From assembly GCA_948567375.1 (NCBI GenBank), contig OX419756.1, positions 2,857,001 to 2,921,000 on the forward strand: a stretch of DNA of 64,000 bases, written 5' to 3'. The stretch is from Lunularia cruciata. Taxonomy: Eukaryota; Streptophyta; Marchantiopsida; Lunulariales; Lunulariaceae. The translations under genes were made by a program, and so were the position numbers. Under the pieces are notes generated by a model. The model made no database searches. It was not told the DNA's origin and saw only the letters and a program-made list of their open reading frames with translations. Positions 1 through 12,274 of the stretch are shown one piece after another (position 1 is the first letter of the stretch; every line of letters starts with the position of its first letter).

Positions 1-290
1 AGATATAACATGGTTCATTTCATATCTTGAAAGCTACCTCCATAGCAATATAGTCCCATACCCAACACTATATTGGTGCAACACTTAGAATATATATGTT
101 TAGATAGGATAGTCATACATCACACTCCTCTTCTTTACTATCTACCATCTAAACCCTCTACCTTATGCAAAATTGAGTACAATATTAACAATATGTGACT
201 TGAGGCATATTTTTGCTCTTGGTTGCTTCATCAATAAACACTCAACACTCAAGAAAAGCTCAAATAGCAAGACATGTTTTAACGATCTCC
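1..290 (-). mobile_element. Ty1/copia LTR, partial, runs off the left edge
   Basis: This stretch matches 16542-16800, and more loosely 10200-10511 and 26760-27030, in the same orientation relative to a copia coding remnant. On the minus strand the remnant is followed by a polypurine-like AAGGTGGAGA and then a sequence equivalent to TGTTAAAACATGTC, seen more cleanly at 10511. This is the usual polypurine tract/LTR start arrangement of plant copia elements. The LTR therefore begins near 290 and extends left beyond the window. No coding potential is seen. Confidence 0.6.
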
Positions 291-299
291 ACCTTGGCT

Positions 300-2600
300 T
301 GTATTCTATCTAAGCAACACAATCTCTGAAAACTATTCAGCTGTATTATTGTGATTAGCAATACTGAATGTTGAGTAAGTTCATGCATAACTTGAACTTC
401 TCAATAGTAACATGTTTAGTTAACATATCAACTACATTAACCTTTATCTCTACATTTGCAAATTAATCCCTCCATTTCTCACCACTTCCTTGATAAAATA
501 ATGTTTTACATCAATATGCTTTTTTTAATGATATATTTGATTCTTGGCAAATTTAATAGCACTTTGGCTATTACAATAAAGTTTGGAATTCATTTTTGGG
601 ATTAGTTTATCCTTGGCTAATCCTTGTAGCGATATTGCTTCTTTAGCAACCTCAATGGTTACCATATGTTCTACATTTATAGTGGAAAAAGTAGCACTTT
701 GCTAGAGAGTAGACTTCCAAGTTATTGGACCACTAACAACTATAAATATAAATTTTGTTGTAGACCTTTTCTTATCCAAATCTCTTGCAAAATAGGAATC
801 TACATGCCTTGTAATTACTCCTTGTTTGTACTTCTCCACATCAAAGATAATGCCAATATTTATAGTCCCTTTCAAGTAACAAAGAATATACTTCACAACT
901 TCTATGTTGAATGTTGTTTCCTTGGATTTGCAGTATATCAACTCATAATACTCAAAACATATGAGATGTTTGGTCTGGTACAGGCCATTGCATACATTAG
1001 ACTTCCAAATTGCACTAGCATAAGGACTATTTGACATTAATTTTCTCTCTTTTGTCATTTGATGGATATTGTGCCAATATCCTAAAATCACTTGCCAATA
1101 GAATGCTCACAAGTTTTGCATCCTCCATACCAAAACCCGCAAGTAATCTTTTCAAATACCTCCGTTGAGATATCCATAATTTTCTTGCCCTTGTCTTGGT
1201 GGGTTTCAATCCCAAGTACACACTTTGATAAAAGTCCTTCATATCAAACTCCTTACCAAGCTATGCTTTCAATTTCTCCACCTCAACCATATCTTCCATG
1301 ACAATCAACATACCATCTACATATAATACCAAGGTAATTAAAATCAAGAACTCTAGATCCATATATCTCCTTGAGGTACACACAACAATCTGACTCACTT
1401 CTATTGTATACATGCTGCAAAATGAAAGCATCAAATTTCATGTACAATAGTCTTGGACTTTTTTTTGTCCATAGAATGACTTTTGTAACCTGCAAACTAG
1501 GGTCTTATTCCTTGGTACCATAAAACCTTCAGATTGATGTATGTAAATCTCCTCCAATTCCCCATGTAAAAATGAAATTGTAGCATCTAGTTGCTCCAAC
1601 TCCAAGTTATGCAACATAATTATTGCAAACAATGCATGAATTGAAGAGATTTTTACCAGTGGTAAAAATATCTCATTCAAGTCAATACCTACGTTTTGAC
1701 TATAATGCTTTGCTATAGACCTTGCTTTATATCAATGTCCACCTATTGTGGAATTCCTTCCTCCAAAATACCCATCTGCAACCAATAACCTTCTTGTTCA
1801 TAGGTAATTTTCCAACTCTCTAAGTTTGGTTTTGTGCCAAAGACGTCATCTCCTCTTCCATTGCATAGTATCATCTTTGACACTTATGAGCTTGCATTGC
1901 CTCTTCATATGAAAAGGCTCATCATTCTCCATAAGAAGACATAGAGTACAAATGAATCATCAAATCTCTTTGGAAGCCTTCTATCCCTATTTGGATACCT
2001 ACATTCATGTATAACGTTTGGACCTTGCTCTTTTAGTGGATCACTAAGGACATCTATAAGAGGTGAGTTGTCTTCAATTCCAACATCAAACTCTATCATA
2101 ATAACATTTGATTGAATTTTTTTCCTTTTCTTCAAACATAGTAGTCAACTCCATCATACTAGTCTTATCAAAAACTACATTTCTACTTACAACAAGGCAA
2201 CACCTTTTTGGATCCCATAATCTATATCCCTTTCTATCATTCTCATATCCTAAGAATATATTTTTTCTAGATTTGGGATCTAACATGGCCGTAACTTTGC
2301 TTTTATTGAACTTTGCTTTTATTGAATCGGGATATAAGTTATACATCCAAACACTCTAAGTGAAGAGTAATCAGCAAGTCAGCCTATTCATTTTTCTATA
2401 GGTGTTTTACACTCAATATCAATAAAAGGAGAACTATTTTACCAAATGACAAGTAGTATTCACAACTTTTGCCCAAAAACTCTTATTTAATGTGGCATTG
2501 CTTACCAAATTTCTTGCTTTCTGCAAGAGTAAAATTTATCCACTCTATCAAACAGTCTGTTGAGGAGTATTGGGTGTGTTAAAGTGTTGAATTAACCCCT
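300..2600 (-). pseudogene. Ty1/copia polyprotein remnant (integrase C-terminus to RNase H), copy 1
   Basis: Read on the minus strand, broken frames line up in copia order. The integrase C-terminal part lies at about 2346-2086 (FLGYENDRKGYRLWDP and VVSRNVVFD). The start of reverse transcriptase is at 1680-1438 (DATISFLHGELEE, then the SEGF and VCRLQKSFYG motifs). The RT catalytic region is at 1495-1283 (SESDCCVYLKEIYG; the expected YVDD is degraded). The connection is at 1242-1027, and RNase H at 1091-400 (YILCYLKGT, DSYFARDLDKKRSTTKF, and the terminal DMLTKHV-type motif near 420-560). Gag and the integrase core are missing. There are many stops and frameshifts, so it cannot be functional. It is copied at 16800-19080. 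Confidence 0.85.
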
Positions 2601-2604
2601 AACT

Positions 2605-5150
2605 CTTGCTCACACAACAGCCATGAATGAATCCCAGCACCTGTAGTTGCTGCTCGTTACCTCGGTCGGTCAGCTTGGACTAGTGCTGGAGCATGTTCGG
2701 TTCTTTGCTCGCTGGTTGGCACACCCGCTGGGTTCATTGAAACTGATTTCCTCCGCCTTGCGTGGCAGTGCGTATTTCCACCTGGAGCTGGTGTTTCGTA
2801 CACCTGCGACTATCGCTTCAGGTGCAAGAGTGGAATTTAGATGTCATTCAGTTCACAACAGCCATGAATGAATCCCAGCAGCTGTAATTCCTGATCAGTA
2901 CCTCGGTCAGTCAGCTCGGACTAGGTGCTGGAACGTGTACGGTTCTTTGGTCTCTAGTTTGCATCTTTACTCCAAACTGGTAGTCTTTCTTGACGATCCA
3001 TACTGAGAGCTATCCCCTGTTGTTTCGAGAGCTACTCCCTGTTGTTTCGAGAGCTACTCCCTGTTGTTTTGAGAGATTTATATGTATCTCGTGATAATTA
3101 GTTAACTGGGTAGTTTAAACGCAATGGCTCATGGCTCAGGCATTTAGCCTCATAAGTAGAAAAGATGAGAATAGCCTCATAATAAAAAGTATCGTTTGTT
3201 TGGTCAGATCCACTAGATAATATTTCACAGTTATGGGTTTCACACTTTCCTGTGGGAGCCTCCCAAAATGTGCTGCTTTATCAGGTCTGCTAATGGAGTA
3301 GAGTGTCTGAAACATTCAAACGGAGCTGTTGTATAGATAACCTGGCGAATAAGTGGAGCTGCAACATTTGGAAAGGACAGGAGAGGTTAAGAAAGCCCGA
3401 CTCTAACGACGTACGCATTTCTTGTTACATGGCCTTTACTTGCGTCCAGCCAAACAAAATCAGGAGATTCAGAACCGTTGTATTTCAACCCAAACAATAT
3501 CAATCCTCCAAAAGCAAACCCTGGATTTGCATCACCCCACTGTGTATACACTGAATGACTGACCCTTACTTGCGCACAACCAATCGCGCAAACTCGTCCA
3601 AAGTCATCCGAAGGGCAATCCTGTTTTAGACAGGATTACTTTTGACTAAAACTGCCCTAAACCAAGCTTGAGAGAAGGCATGTTCAGATCAAATGAAGCA
3701 TACTTGTTCTGGAAGTTCCTTGACGTGACACAGCCTGTTCTAGTTGGATGTTCAAAAATCTAAACTTCCTAAGCTTTCAACTCACTTTGCTCTTGCGACG
3801 TGAGTTGAAATGCACGTGAACTCGCATACTTGCATTATGGCCAAGACCTCACAAACATTCTTGCACTTCGGTGGAGACATCAAACTGCATTGAGCACCGT
3901 GTACGAACTTGCAGTAGGTAGTTCTCTTCGGCGTTTCCATTTTCCACTAGATATTTAGCACAGATTTTTCAGAAGCTCGTACATTTTGGTGGACTATGGA
4001 TCTACCCATATGGATCTACCCAAATGCACGAGCATCTCAAAAGTCTACAGGCATAAATGATAAATCGATAACCCAGACATTAAACCAAGAAGCTTCTCTA
4101 ATAGTACTATCCAGATGATGAATCGAAATTGCGTCGCCCTTCAAGACATTTGCATCCCAGTTCCAAGACTATTGTCCAATGTTGAGCCGAGCTCGACTAG
4201 GATGTTTCTCTGTTTCGGACAGTGTGCTATTGTCATCGTTTAACGCATAGACGACAACCAAACATCCACGTCCATGTCATCAGTCCACACCGACGAGAAA
4301 GGATGTCCAGAATCGCTACCTCTCTCTGCCTATCTCTCTCCTGCCTGATCAGTCCAAAGTTACAACGAGGCATGTCAATGCTCACTCTCGTATCAGTCGT
4401 TCACGGCTCCGAGGATAACAGACGCCTGGCGGGCCCCAACCCGATTCGTGTGATAAACACAAACACACAGGCACCACAAGCCTACACTTCGAGCCCACAG
4501 AAACTCTAATGCTCGCCCTCAAGCCATAACCTAACGTAAAGAAATCGATCGATCTTCTCGGAGTTTTGCTCCGCTGACCTCCTTAAATCAATTCTGTAAT
4601 TGTGACGACAGAACGCCTATCTTCCTACTCAGAACAAGACACTCAACACTGGATCGGTGCTCTACCTTCACTCTCCAGTCCCCAAACCGTACTCCTGAGA
4701 AGCACAACCATGACCCTTTGAAGTCTGATACGCGAAAAACTCAGCAGACATTCACAAGGCCAGGCTTCCTTCCCAGCGAGGTCTCCAATGTCTGCAGCCA
4801 GGAAACCCTAGCTCTGATGATCAGATTTGAGTGATCTCTTTCTATCCTCTCTCTCCTCTAAAGAAGGCCGGCAACAATTGACAAATGCCTACAGCGCACA
4901 GTTCAGAGCCACAAGTCCTTCCTCACTGCGCTGGTTAGCCAAGGTTCATACATCCATCCATCGACGTTCATACATCATGGACACTTTAGGTCTAGTGGCT
5001 CTCTCAAGAGTTAGGTGCGGTTTAGATATTCACACCCGTCATCTTCTCTCCTTCAATTCAATGAGTTTCCATTTACGTTTGGTTTACCATCCTCATTTTC
5101 TTTCTTCATTTATGAATGAGATTCTACCTCGGATACAATAGTGGATACAA
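2605..5150 (-). repeat. Repeat block X, copy 1 (captured gene-like 5' region?)
   Basis: This GC-richer block occurs five times (2605-5150, 12275-14205, 19085-21650, 27627-29600, 32310-34880). Read on the minus strand, its 5' side resembles a plant promoter and leader: CT-rich tracts near 4835-4865, a telo-box (AAACCCTAG on the plus strand at about 4803), then several hundred bases with short conserved open stretches and possible intron borders. No protein family could be recognised in any frame and no long ORF survives. Small internal duplications are visible: about 110 bp at 2612 and 2854, and three 23-24 bp copies at 3002-3070. It could equally be the non-coding part of an unknown transposon. 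Confidence 0.5.
4795..4870 (-). promoter_or_regulatory. Telo-box and CT-rich leader within block X
   Basis: The plus strand reads AAACCCTAGCTC near 4803-4814, next to TCTTTCTATCCTCTCTCTCC. On the minus strand this is GAGCTAGGGTTT close to a GA-rich leader. AAACCCTA telo-boxes are typical of promoters and leaders of plant translation and growth genes. The same arrangement is seen in X copies at about 21410, 29305 and, in altered form, 34580. Promoter activity is inferred only. Confidence 0.35.
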
Positions 5151-5154
5151 TAGT

Positions 5155-5602
5155 AATCCATATGACACAAGGTTATTTTGGGATACAAAGATTAGTTATC
5201 TATAATGCCATCAATGATATAGTGTTTATTATAGCACACTAAGTCTGGACACATTTCTCAAGGAGTGCACGAGAGCTTATCATGTTAGGCGTTAGGAGTA
5301 CCACTATCACTCTCATACTTTTCAACATATTTTAAACTATATGTGTCCATTACTCTACTGAAGGCAATGGTTGGTGCAATCCATAGGAGAGCAATCACAT
5401 TAGCTGATGTTTCTCTTGATGCTCCAGTTGTGTGTAGATCATATGACTTGCATGGCTCAGATATCTTAGGTGCAGTAGGGCAGATTTTTCATACAGACTC
5501 TATTGGGGCTTAGCCCCATTTTACCTATTTTGTCTCTCCCTTGTACGGCTTGATGGGGTCTTCCCATCCTTTGATTTTTCTACGCGGTCGCCTTCTTCTT
5601 TA
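5155..5602 (+). pseudogene. LINE-like retroelement C-terminal fragment plus 3' UTR (first tandem copy)
   Basis: The plus strand encodes a degraded C-terminus ending CRSYDLHGSDILGAVGQ...DSIGA and a stop near 5511. A short T-rich 3' UTR follows (CCCTTGTACGGCTTGATGG, then TTCTTCTTT near 5602). A 5'-truncated copy of this same end, flanked by direct repeats, sits at 13043-13211, which is how a LINE tail inserts. The family assignment rests on that insertion behaviour, because no reverse transcriptase core is present here. Confidence 0.45.
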
Positions 5603-6480
5603 TTATAGCATAAGAGAATGAATATTTTGCTTGGAAAGAGTATTCATATGCTTTACAAACAATGCATGTTAGAGCATATTTATACTTGGACCAAGATATC
5701 ATGTGACAATAATGGATATTATGGTTACTGATCCTATGCATGATGTAGTTTTGGAGGGAGTGATTACTCATCCTCCTAGATGGGTGACAAGTGGAGTAAG
5801 GTCTCTAAATATATGGGTATGCAACGAGGTTACTTCTTTGTTCCTCTAGCCTTGGAGTTATATAGAGCTATGGACACAATGTTAAACATATTTGTCAAGG
5901 AGTGTGCTAGAGCTTATTGTTTTAGACATCATCGAGTACCACTCTCACTCTCATATTTTGTAGTATGCTTTAGAGAACATGTGTCCATTCCTATGTGGAG
6001 AGCATTGGCTGGTGCAATCCATAGGAGAGCAATCATACTAGGTGATGTTTCTTTGAATACTCCAATAGTTTGTAGACCTTATAACTTGCATAACTCAAAT
6101 ATCTTAGATATGATAATGTATTTTCTCATATCAATAATATTGGAGTCTAATCCCATTTGACCTCTTTAGTCCCTCCTTGTACAACTTGCCTCCTTGTACA
6201 TCAAGTTGTACAAGGAAGGTCTTTGAAGGGGTCTTCACATCCTTCTTCATGTGTTCTACAAGGTCACCTTTCCCCATTAGTTCCGAATGGAATCCAGCCC
6301 CATGTTACATCTTTTGTTTCTCTTGTACAGCTTGACTTGTCTTTCATCCTTTGTGTTTCCTATACGGTTGCCTTTTCTCCTTTAGATATTACAAAAGGTG
6401 TTTCAAGAATCCTTTTCCAAAGTCCAGAAATTACTTGTTGTGAGGTTCATAGGAGATCTCTTAAAATGTTCTAGGGTATG
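5603..6480 (+). pseudogene. LINE-like retroelement C-terminal fragment (second tandem copy)
   Basis: Two adjacent frames give a continuous protein-like stretch. First comes a segment with DIMVTDPMHDVVLEGVITHP (about 5710-5770), then FVPLALELYRAMDTM, FVKECARAYCF, VPLSLSYFVV and ALAGAIHRRAIILGDVSLN up to about 6150. The D-x-x-V-x-D-P pattern followed by F-x-P-L-A-x-E resembles the C-terminal part of some non-LTR retroelement proteins; this is a by-eye resemblance, not a search result. Frameshifts break it. Partial repeats of the 3' UTR follow at 6170-6260 and 6290-6390. Matching copies lie at 22250-23165 and, more diverged, at 35030-35950. Confidence 0.4.
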
Positions 6481-7058
6481 AGGAAAATCCATTCATCTTA
6501 CATAGAAGAAGTAAGAAGAACTCACTTAACCTCTTGAAATGTTATGGGCAATAAAACATGACCAAGTAAATTTTTTAGGCTCCATGTGGTCCACAAAATT
6601 TAACCACCAAACAAATGACCAGAAAAGTGATAAAATAGTTTCCATATGAAACCTTAATTTTTTATAGTAATTTTCATAAATGTAATGTATCTGTTTTGGT
6701 GCATAGGACCTAATAAATAAAGTTATGGGGCATTATAGACATTCTTGAAATGCCCTCGTATACATACTATTCGGAGAATGTCAAGATGTAGACCGGAGAC
6801 TTGGACTTGGTGGTATCTATATGTGATCTTTTAATTATTAATATAATAAAAATTTTCTATCACAATCAACTATTACCAGGTTTTTAACAGATTTTATCAA
6901 GAGAAGTCTTGGATGAAAAATCTAATTTTCTAATGTTCAAAGTGATAATGATTTTTTAATTTTGAGGTGATACTCTTGTTAATCATAAATTGTAAAAATG
7001 AACCCTAAACCTTAAATATATTGCTCTAAATCTTAAAAGGTTTAGCCATTATTTGACC
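6480..7058. repeat. AT-rich non-coding segment shared with 23165-23712 and 38990-39420
   Basis: No gene is seen. The segment is colinear with two other places in the window and is part of the large duplicated unit. Near 6625 it contains the uninterrupted version of the site into which the old Ty3/gypsy copy (36016-38980) inserted: AGAAAAGTGATAAAATAG. Confidence 0.6.
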
Positions 7059-7521
7059 AAAACCCCAAGCGTGATATAACTTGGACAGGATTACACTTCA
7101 ATTAAACTTGTAATATAAAGATTGATTCAACTAAAACCCCAACCCGTTGTCAATCCAAACCTACCCACGGTATAATCTGCCCGGGGTTACATCTCGGTTC
7201 TATGCCCCGTTGTAGAGATGGATGCACCTCACATCTTGCCTGTTGCTGTGATGAATATAATGCAATGCAAAGCTATCAAAACCCCAAGCGTGATATAACT
7301 TGGACAGGATTACACTTCAATTACACTGGTAATACAAAGATTGATTTTAGTAATATAAAGATTGATTCAACCAAAACCCCAACCCGTCGTCAACCCAAAC
7401 ATACCCACGGTATAATCTGCCCGGGGTTACATCTCGGTTCTATGCCCCGTTGTAGAGATGGATGCACCTCACATCTTGCCTGTTGCTGTGATGAATATAA
7501 TGCAATGCAAAGCTATCAAAG
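7059..7521. repeat. Tandem duplication, about 219 bp unit, two copies
   Basis: ACCCCAAGCGTGATATAACT starts at 7062 and again at 7281, and both copies run to GCAATGCAAAGCTATCAA. The second copy carries an extra insertion of about 24 bp (TTTTAGTAATATAAAGATTG). The corresponding places at 23713 and 39425 have a single copy, so the duplication is private to this unit. An apparent Cys-rich reading frame across both copies results from the repeat and is not supported as a gene. Confidence 0.8.
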
Positions 7522-8535
7522 CGCACTTAATTATTGGTTTTTTAAGCAATTTCATGAATTTATGTTAAACATCGATGCGATTTGGGCTTTGAGAAAGAAG
7601 CCTACATGATCTAGGCTGCCCGGAGATCGGTTAGTATCAGTGACATTTTATTGTTGAGATAATTGAAGTAGGGCTTAGCCCTTTACTCTTGGAAGCAGGG
7701 TATGTTAATCTATGCTTATTCTTCTCAAAGTATTTATGGGCATCGCGCTTCAATGCAAATACTATATGATCAATAATGAATAACGAAAGACTCAAGATTC
7801 TTGCCATCAAATCCAACAAACATTGTATGGAGATAATAATTCTTTCACCAAATAAAGTTTCTTTAAATGGGATGAGGATTGAAGCTTATCGATTAGCATT
7901 CACTCGTTATTGGCTTCTTGGAGTGTTTGCTTGATGGATACAAAGGTATAGCAAAGGTGTAAAACTCTTTTGGATTCTTGGTCAGATGAGAAGGTCTAAA
8001 GGGTTTCTAAACTTAGAAAATGAATATGGTAGTCAATTTCAAATGGTGGTTGTTGAACCATTGAAGGACACTGAGATTATTGTGGACATGAAAAGGTCAC
8101 TAATTGACTATAGAAAGGATACGTATTAGTAAGTTGTTTCTATATACAATTAAATATCTCAATATAGATGAAGATCTACATATGTGAGTAGGACCTCAAT
8201 TTATCGTGATATCTTGTTGATAATTTCTAAAACACAGGATTGCGGTCGTCGAATAGCACTACATATTGTCAATTTCCAAATGGAGAGCATGATTCCATTA
8301 CCTCACTCAATGTGTTGAATAAATAACTTCAAATGATCATAACGTGCTCAGATTATGTGGCTAGAAGTTCATGATATTAAACTTTGATTGAAATGCGAGT
8401 AAGCCAATTCTACTGTCGACCGGTTCAAATGATTACCGGTACAGGTATAGTGTCCTAAACCAAAACCATTAAGAGTCTGCATAGCAATGTTTGTACATAT
8501 CCATTCGCTATCCTTTGGTATTATATTCAGTTATC
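7522..8535. repeat. Unidentified conserved intergenic segment with the empty site of the large Ty3 insertion
   Basis: No convincing gene is seen. The segment is colinear with 23960-25020 and with 39660-40585 joined to 55125-55280. AAACTTTGATTGAAATGCG at about 8380-8398 is the unfilled equivalent of the target of the 14.5-kb Ty3/gypsy insertion at 40586-55124. Confidence 0.6.
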
Positions 8536-8539
8536 AATG

Positions 8540-8860
8540 TAATTGATGAACTCCGGAGACCATATTACTCGAGAGGTTATGATAAATCTCGGAATTGACG
8601 TAAGTAATGAACTTAAACCGTATCCATTAAAGACGACCCAAATTCTTTATTGTTTGGAGCGTTATGTTGAACCCTAAAAGAACAAGATATCGGTCCCTAA
8701 TCTTTTCACCTTCCGGAAGTGTTTCAAGCAATTGGGCCGAAAGAATTACATGGAGGAAGAAGAGCACCACGGGTATCATACACGTCACCCCATCCTTGGT
8801 AAATGACTCTCTCATTTTGAAGGGTATTGTCTATTGGTTTCACTAGTTAGATGCCCATGC
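8540..8860 (+). pseudogene. Conserved unidentified protein fragment, copy 1 of 4
   Basis: A plus-strand frame reads from ATG through INLGIDVSNELKPYPLKTTQ, ILYCLERYVEP, a stop, then FTFRKCFKQLGRKNYMEEEE. The same stretch recurs at 14636-14960, 25035-25292 (the cleanest, 85 codons) and 56020-56345, with a different stop or frameshift in each. Conservation of the reading frame suggests a former coding exon, but I do not recognise the family. It could be part of a transposon or a captured host exon. Confidence 0.4.
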
Positions 8861-8879
8861 TATGCATGAGGTAGTGTGT

Positions 8880-10511
8880 CGAACGTATCTTGAAAGAGAT
8901 ATATTTTGATTATTTGTTATATTTTTTAGATTCGTTTTTATATATGATTTTTTTACTCTTTAAATTTTAATGTTCTCATTAATACATATATATTTAATTT
9001 TTTTAATGGATAAATAATATTTTTTTAATTATTTAATAATATTATAATTCTAGAGCTAATATTATTAAATATAGTTGAAAGATTAGAGACTGTGGTTTGG
9101 AATTTTATTAAGGACTGCATATAATGATGAGAAGATTTAAGATAACATTTTAACTGAGTAATAATATTATTTATTTAGAATTTTTTTATTTCTAATCTAT
9201 TTTAATCTTATTTGATCGACAGTAGATTCAAATTCGATACTATGAACATTAATACTCCATCTTAATATTTATCAACTCCTAACAAATCGCTTAATTTATC
9301 TTTAATCTTCATTGCAACGGTAGTATACAACTTGTTCAATATATGTGTATAAATAAATAAGAAACATAAATCAAATAATGGAGTACTCTTCACAATCTAG
9401 TTACAACTTGCAACTCAATATTCTTTCCAAAACTAAACTATCTACTCATCTACCATTAGATATCTTTAAGGATTCATAGGTAATTGCATTAGTATGTCTA
9501 CTTTAAAGCTTCTTCTTTCTAGTTGGTCCCATCTTCCGGCACTTCTACTAAATATTATAGATATTTAAACCATTTTATATAGAGTTTTTTCAAGATGATT
9601 TCTATAAAGAGACAACTTTATCTAGTTAAAATATATAGTAGTAAATATTAAATTAAAAATGGAAATAAAGAATCTAAGATAATTGAGAAATAAAACAAAA
9701 TTTTCTTTCCAATAAATAGTAAACTAGAGTAGGATGATAAATTCCATATATGATCAAAATAGATTTATTATGGCCATCTATGTAATAATATGGAGTTAGT
9801 AGAGCTTAATGGATTAGTAAAAATAAACTAAATATAATTATGAATTCTAAAAATATTCTAGAGACATCTAAAGAAACTTATTGATAAAAGGTTCTAAAAG
9901 TACACGAGAAACTTCTTGGTGAGAATTTTTTTAGATACCTTCCAAGGATTAAGTAATTTGTATCCAAAGATAATGACAACCTTAGCTTGTATATTTAGTA
10001 GACTACTTCTAAAAGGAAAATTTATTGCTAGCTTATTTGCACTCTAAGAAGGTAATTTTGAGAAGGAAGTTTCTTTGAAAGCTTCTCATGACCGTTGTAT
10101 TGTTTCATTATAAATACCAAAATCCAACCTCATGCCAAGCATTCAAGATTTTTTTGTAAATTCAATCTTGAGAAATTCACATAGCAACACGTCACATACA
10201 CAATTAAAAGAACATCAAGGACAACAAGATATAACATGGTTCACTTCCTATCCCAAAAGCTACCTTTGAATAGTCTCCTACCCAACACTTTATTAATGCA
10301 GCACTTAGAATATATAGGTTTAGAGAGGATAGTCCCTTATCACACTCATCTTCATGATCTTCTTGAATATTTGCCATCTAAACCTTCTAGCATATGCAAG
10401 ATTGAGTACCATATGAACAGCATGTGACTTCAGGCATATTTTGCACTTGGCAGCCTCATCCTACAACATCAACACTCAATAAAAACTCAAATAGCATGAC
10501 ATGTTTTAACA
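8880..10511 (-). mobile_element. AT-rich flank and Ty1/copia LTR, copy 2
   Basis: On the minus strand a copia polypurine tract (AAGGTGGAGATTG) ends at about 10512, and the LTR starts TGTTAAAACATGTC at 10511 and reads leftward. A TATA box (plus-strand TATAAATA at 10109-10116) lies inside. The far LTR border cannot be fixed by eye; it is probably in 9500-9950. The stretch 8880-9500 is AT-rich with no gene and is repeated at 15000-15600 and 25390-26000. Confidence 0.6.
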
Positions 10512-10512
10512 A

Positions 10513-12270
10513 TCTCCACCTTGGCTTGTATTCTATCTAAGCAACAAAATCTTTGAAAACTATTCCGCTTCATTTACCATGATTAGCAATATGAATGTTT
10601 AATTATAAATTCATGCATAACTTGAACTTCTCAATAAGAACATGTTTAGTTAACATATCAATTACATTAATCTCTATGTTTACATTTTGCAAATTAATCT
10701 CTCCATTTGTCACCACTTCCTTGATAAAATGCTTTCTCAAATCAATATGTTTTGTTCTTGAATGATATATTTGATTCTTGGCCAAATGAATAACACTTTG
10801 GTTATCACACTAAAGTTTGGAATTCATTTTTGGGAATCTTGTATTCTGGGCTAATCTTTGTATCCATATGCGTGTAGCAACCATAGTGGTTGCCATATGT
10901 TCTGCCTCTATATTTTATAGTTGAAAGAGAAACAATTAGTTAGAGAATAAACTTCCAACTTATTGGACCACCGACAATTATAAATATAAATTTAGTTGTG
11001 GACCTTTTCTTTATAAATCTCTTGCCAAAGAAATCTTCATACCTTGTAATCACCCTTTTGTGTTCCTTTTTCACATAAAAAATAATGCCAATATTTATAA
11101 TCTCTTTCGAGTAACAAAAAATTCATTTAACACCTTCTTACTTCCTAGTGATATTTATTAAATATAATACAATATTAAATATAATCTCTTTCAAGTATTA
11201 TCAAAATATAAGCAAAGTATCCGCTTATCACTTTTCCAATGCAATTTTCGTAGATTTACTTTATATCATCTCCCAATACTCACATCTTAAGAAAGGTATG
11301 GTCTAGTAATTTAGTTGTACACCTTTTCTTATCCAAATTTCTTACAAAAAAAAGATCTCCAAGTTTTATAGTTACTCTTTGTTGATGTTTTTCCACATCA
11401 AAGATAATATCAATATTTAGTCCATTTCTGATAATCCCAATATTTAGTCCATTTCTAATAATGAAAATATTTAGTCAATTTCTGATAATACCAATATTTA
11501 GTCCATTTCTTACCAATATTTAGTCCATTTCTGATAACGCCAATATTTAGTCCATTTCAGAGTAACAAAACATTCACTTTCTACACCTTCCGAATAATAC
11601 TTATCAAAAACTTATGCCAATATTAATACCAATATTTAGTCCATTTCTGATAATGCCAATATTTAGTCCATTTCAGAGTAACAAAACATTCACTTTCTAC
11701 ACCTTCCGAATGGTACTTATCAAAAACTTATGCCAATATTAATAACCCCCATATTTCTACTCCCATTCAGAGTATTAGATTAACACCGTCCCAAAGTTAA
11801 TTCCCTAGACTTGCCATATATCAACTCACAATACTCGCAACGTAATAAATGTTGAGTCTAGTGCAGACCATTGCTTACATTAGACTTCCCAGATGCACTT
11901 GCAGAAGGACTATATTAATCTTCTCTCTTGTTCATTTGATGGATTAAGCCAATAATTTCTAAAATGACTTGCCAATGGAATTCTCCGTACAAAAAATTCG
12001 GCAAGTTATCATTCCAAGTATCTCATTTGAGATACCCATAATTTTCCCTTGCTGGTCTCAATGGTTTGAGTCCCAACCACCACTTTGAAAAACCCAAATC
12101 CTTCATGTCAAACTCGTTACCTGGCCGTGCTTCCAATTTCTCCAACTCAACCATTTCCACCTCGTCCATCAAGATACCATCTCCATATAATACCAAGATA
12201 ATACCAAGAGAAGTAAATCAAGAACCCCTATTACATCTTCATATAATACCAAGATAAGTAATCAAAAACC
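10513..12270 (-). pseudogene. Ty1/copia remnant (RNase H C-terminus and degraded RT), copy 2
   Basis: The clearest part is 10785-10603 on the minus strand: KNQIYHSRTKHIDLRKHFIK, then EVVTNGEINL and DMLTKHVLIEKFKLC. These are the classic last motifs of copia RNase H. The remainder (10900-12270) corresponds to the RNase H/RT part of copy 1 but is interrupted by short tandem repeats and deletions. Gag and integrase are absent. It is non-functional. The equivalent copy is 27010-27620 continuing at 31186-32300. Confidence 0.75.
11395..11680. repeat. Minisatellite-like array inside the copia remnant
   Basis: The motif CAATATTTAGTCCATTTCTG (23-28 bp with spacer) is repeated about six times from 11400 to 11570 and twice more near 11630-11675. 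The flanking CCTTCCGAATRRTACTTATC is also duplicated. The equivalent place at 31645-31690 has only two copies, so this array expanded after the large duplication. Confidence 0.75.
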
Positions 12271-12274
12271 TCTG

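Noticed and set aside
4222-5141. Plus-strand frames of 95-104 codons in block X
   Set aside because: No motif. The gene-like signals (telo-box, CT-rich leader) point to the minus strand, and the frames change between copies.
7202-7609. Cys-rich 135-codon frame with an internal repeat (PRCRDGCTSHLACCCDEY)
   Set aside because: It spans the two copies of a non-coding 219-bp tandem duplication; the single-copy equivalents elsewhere do not keep the frame.
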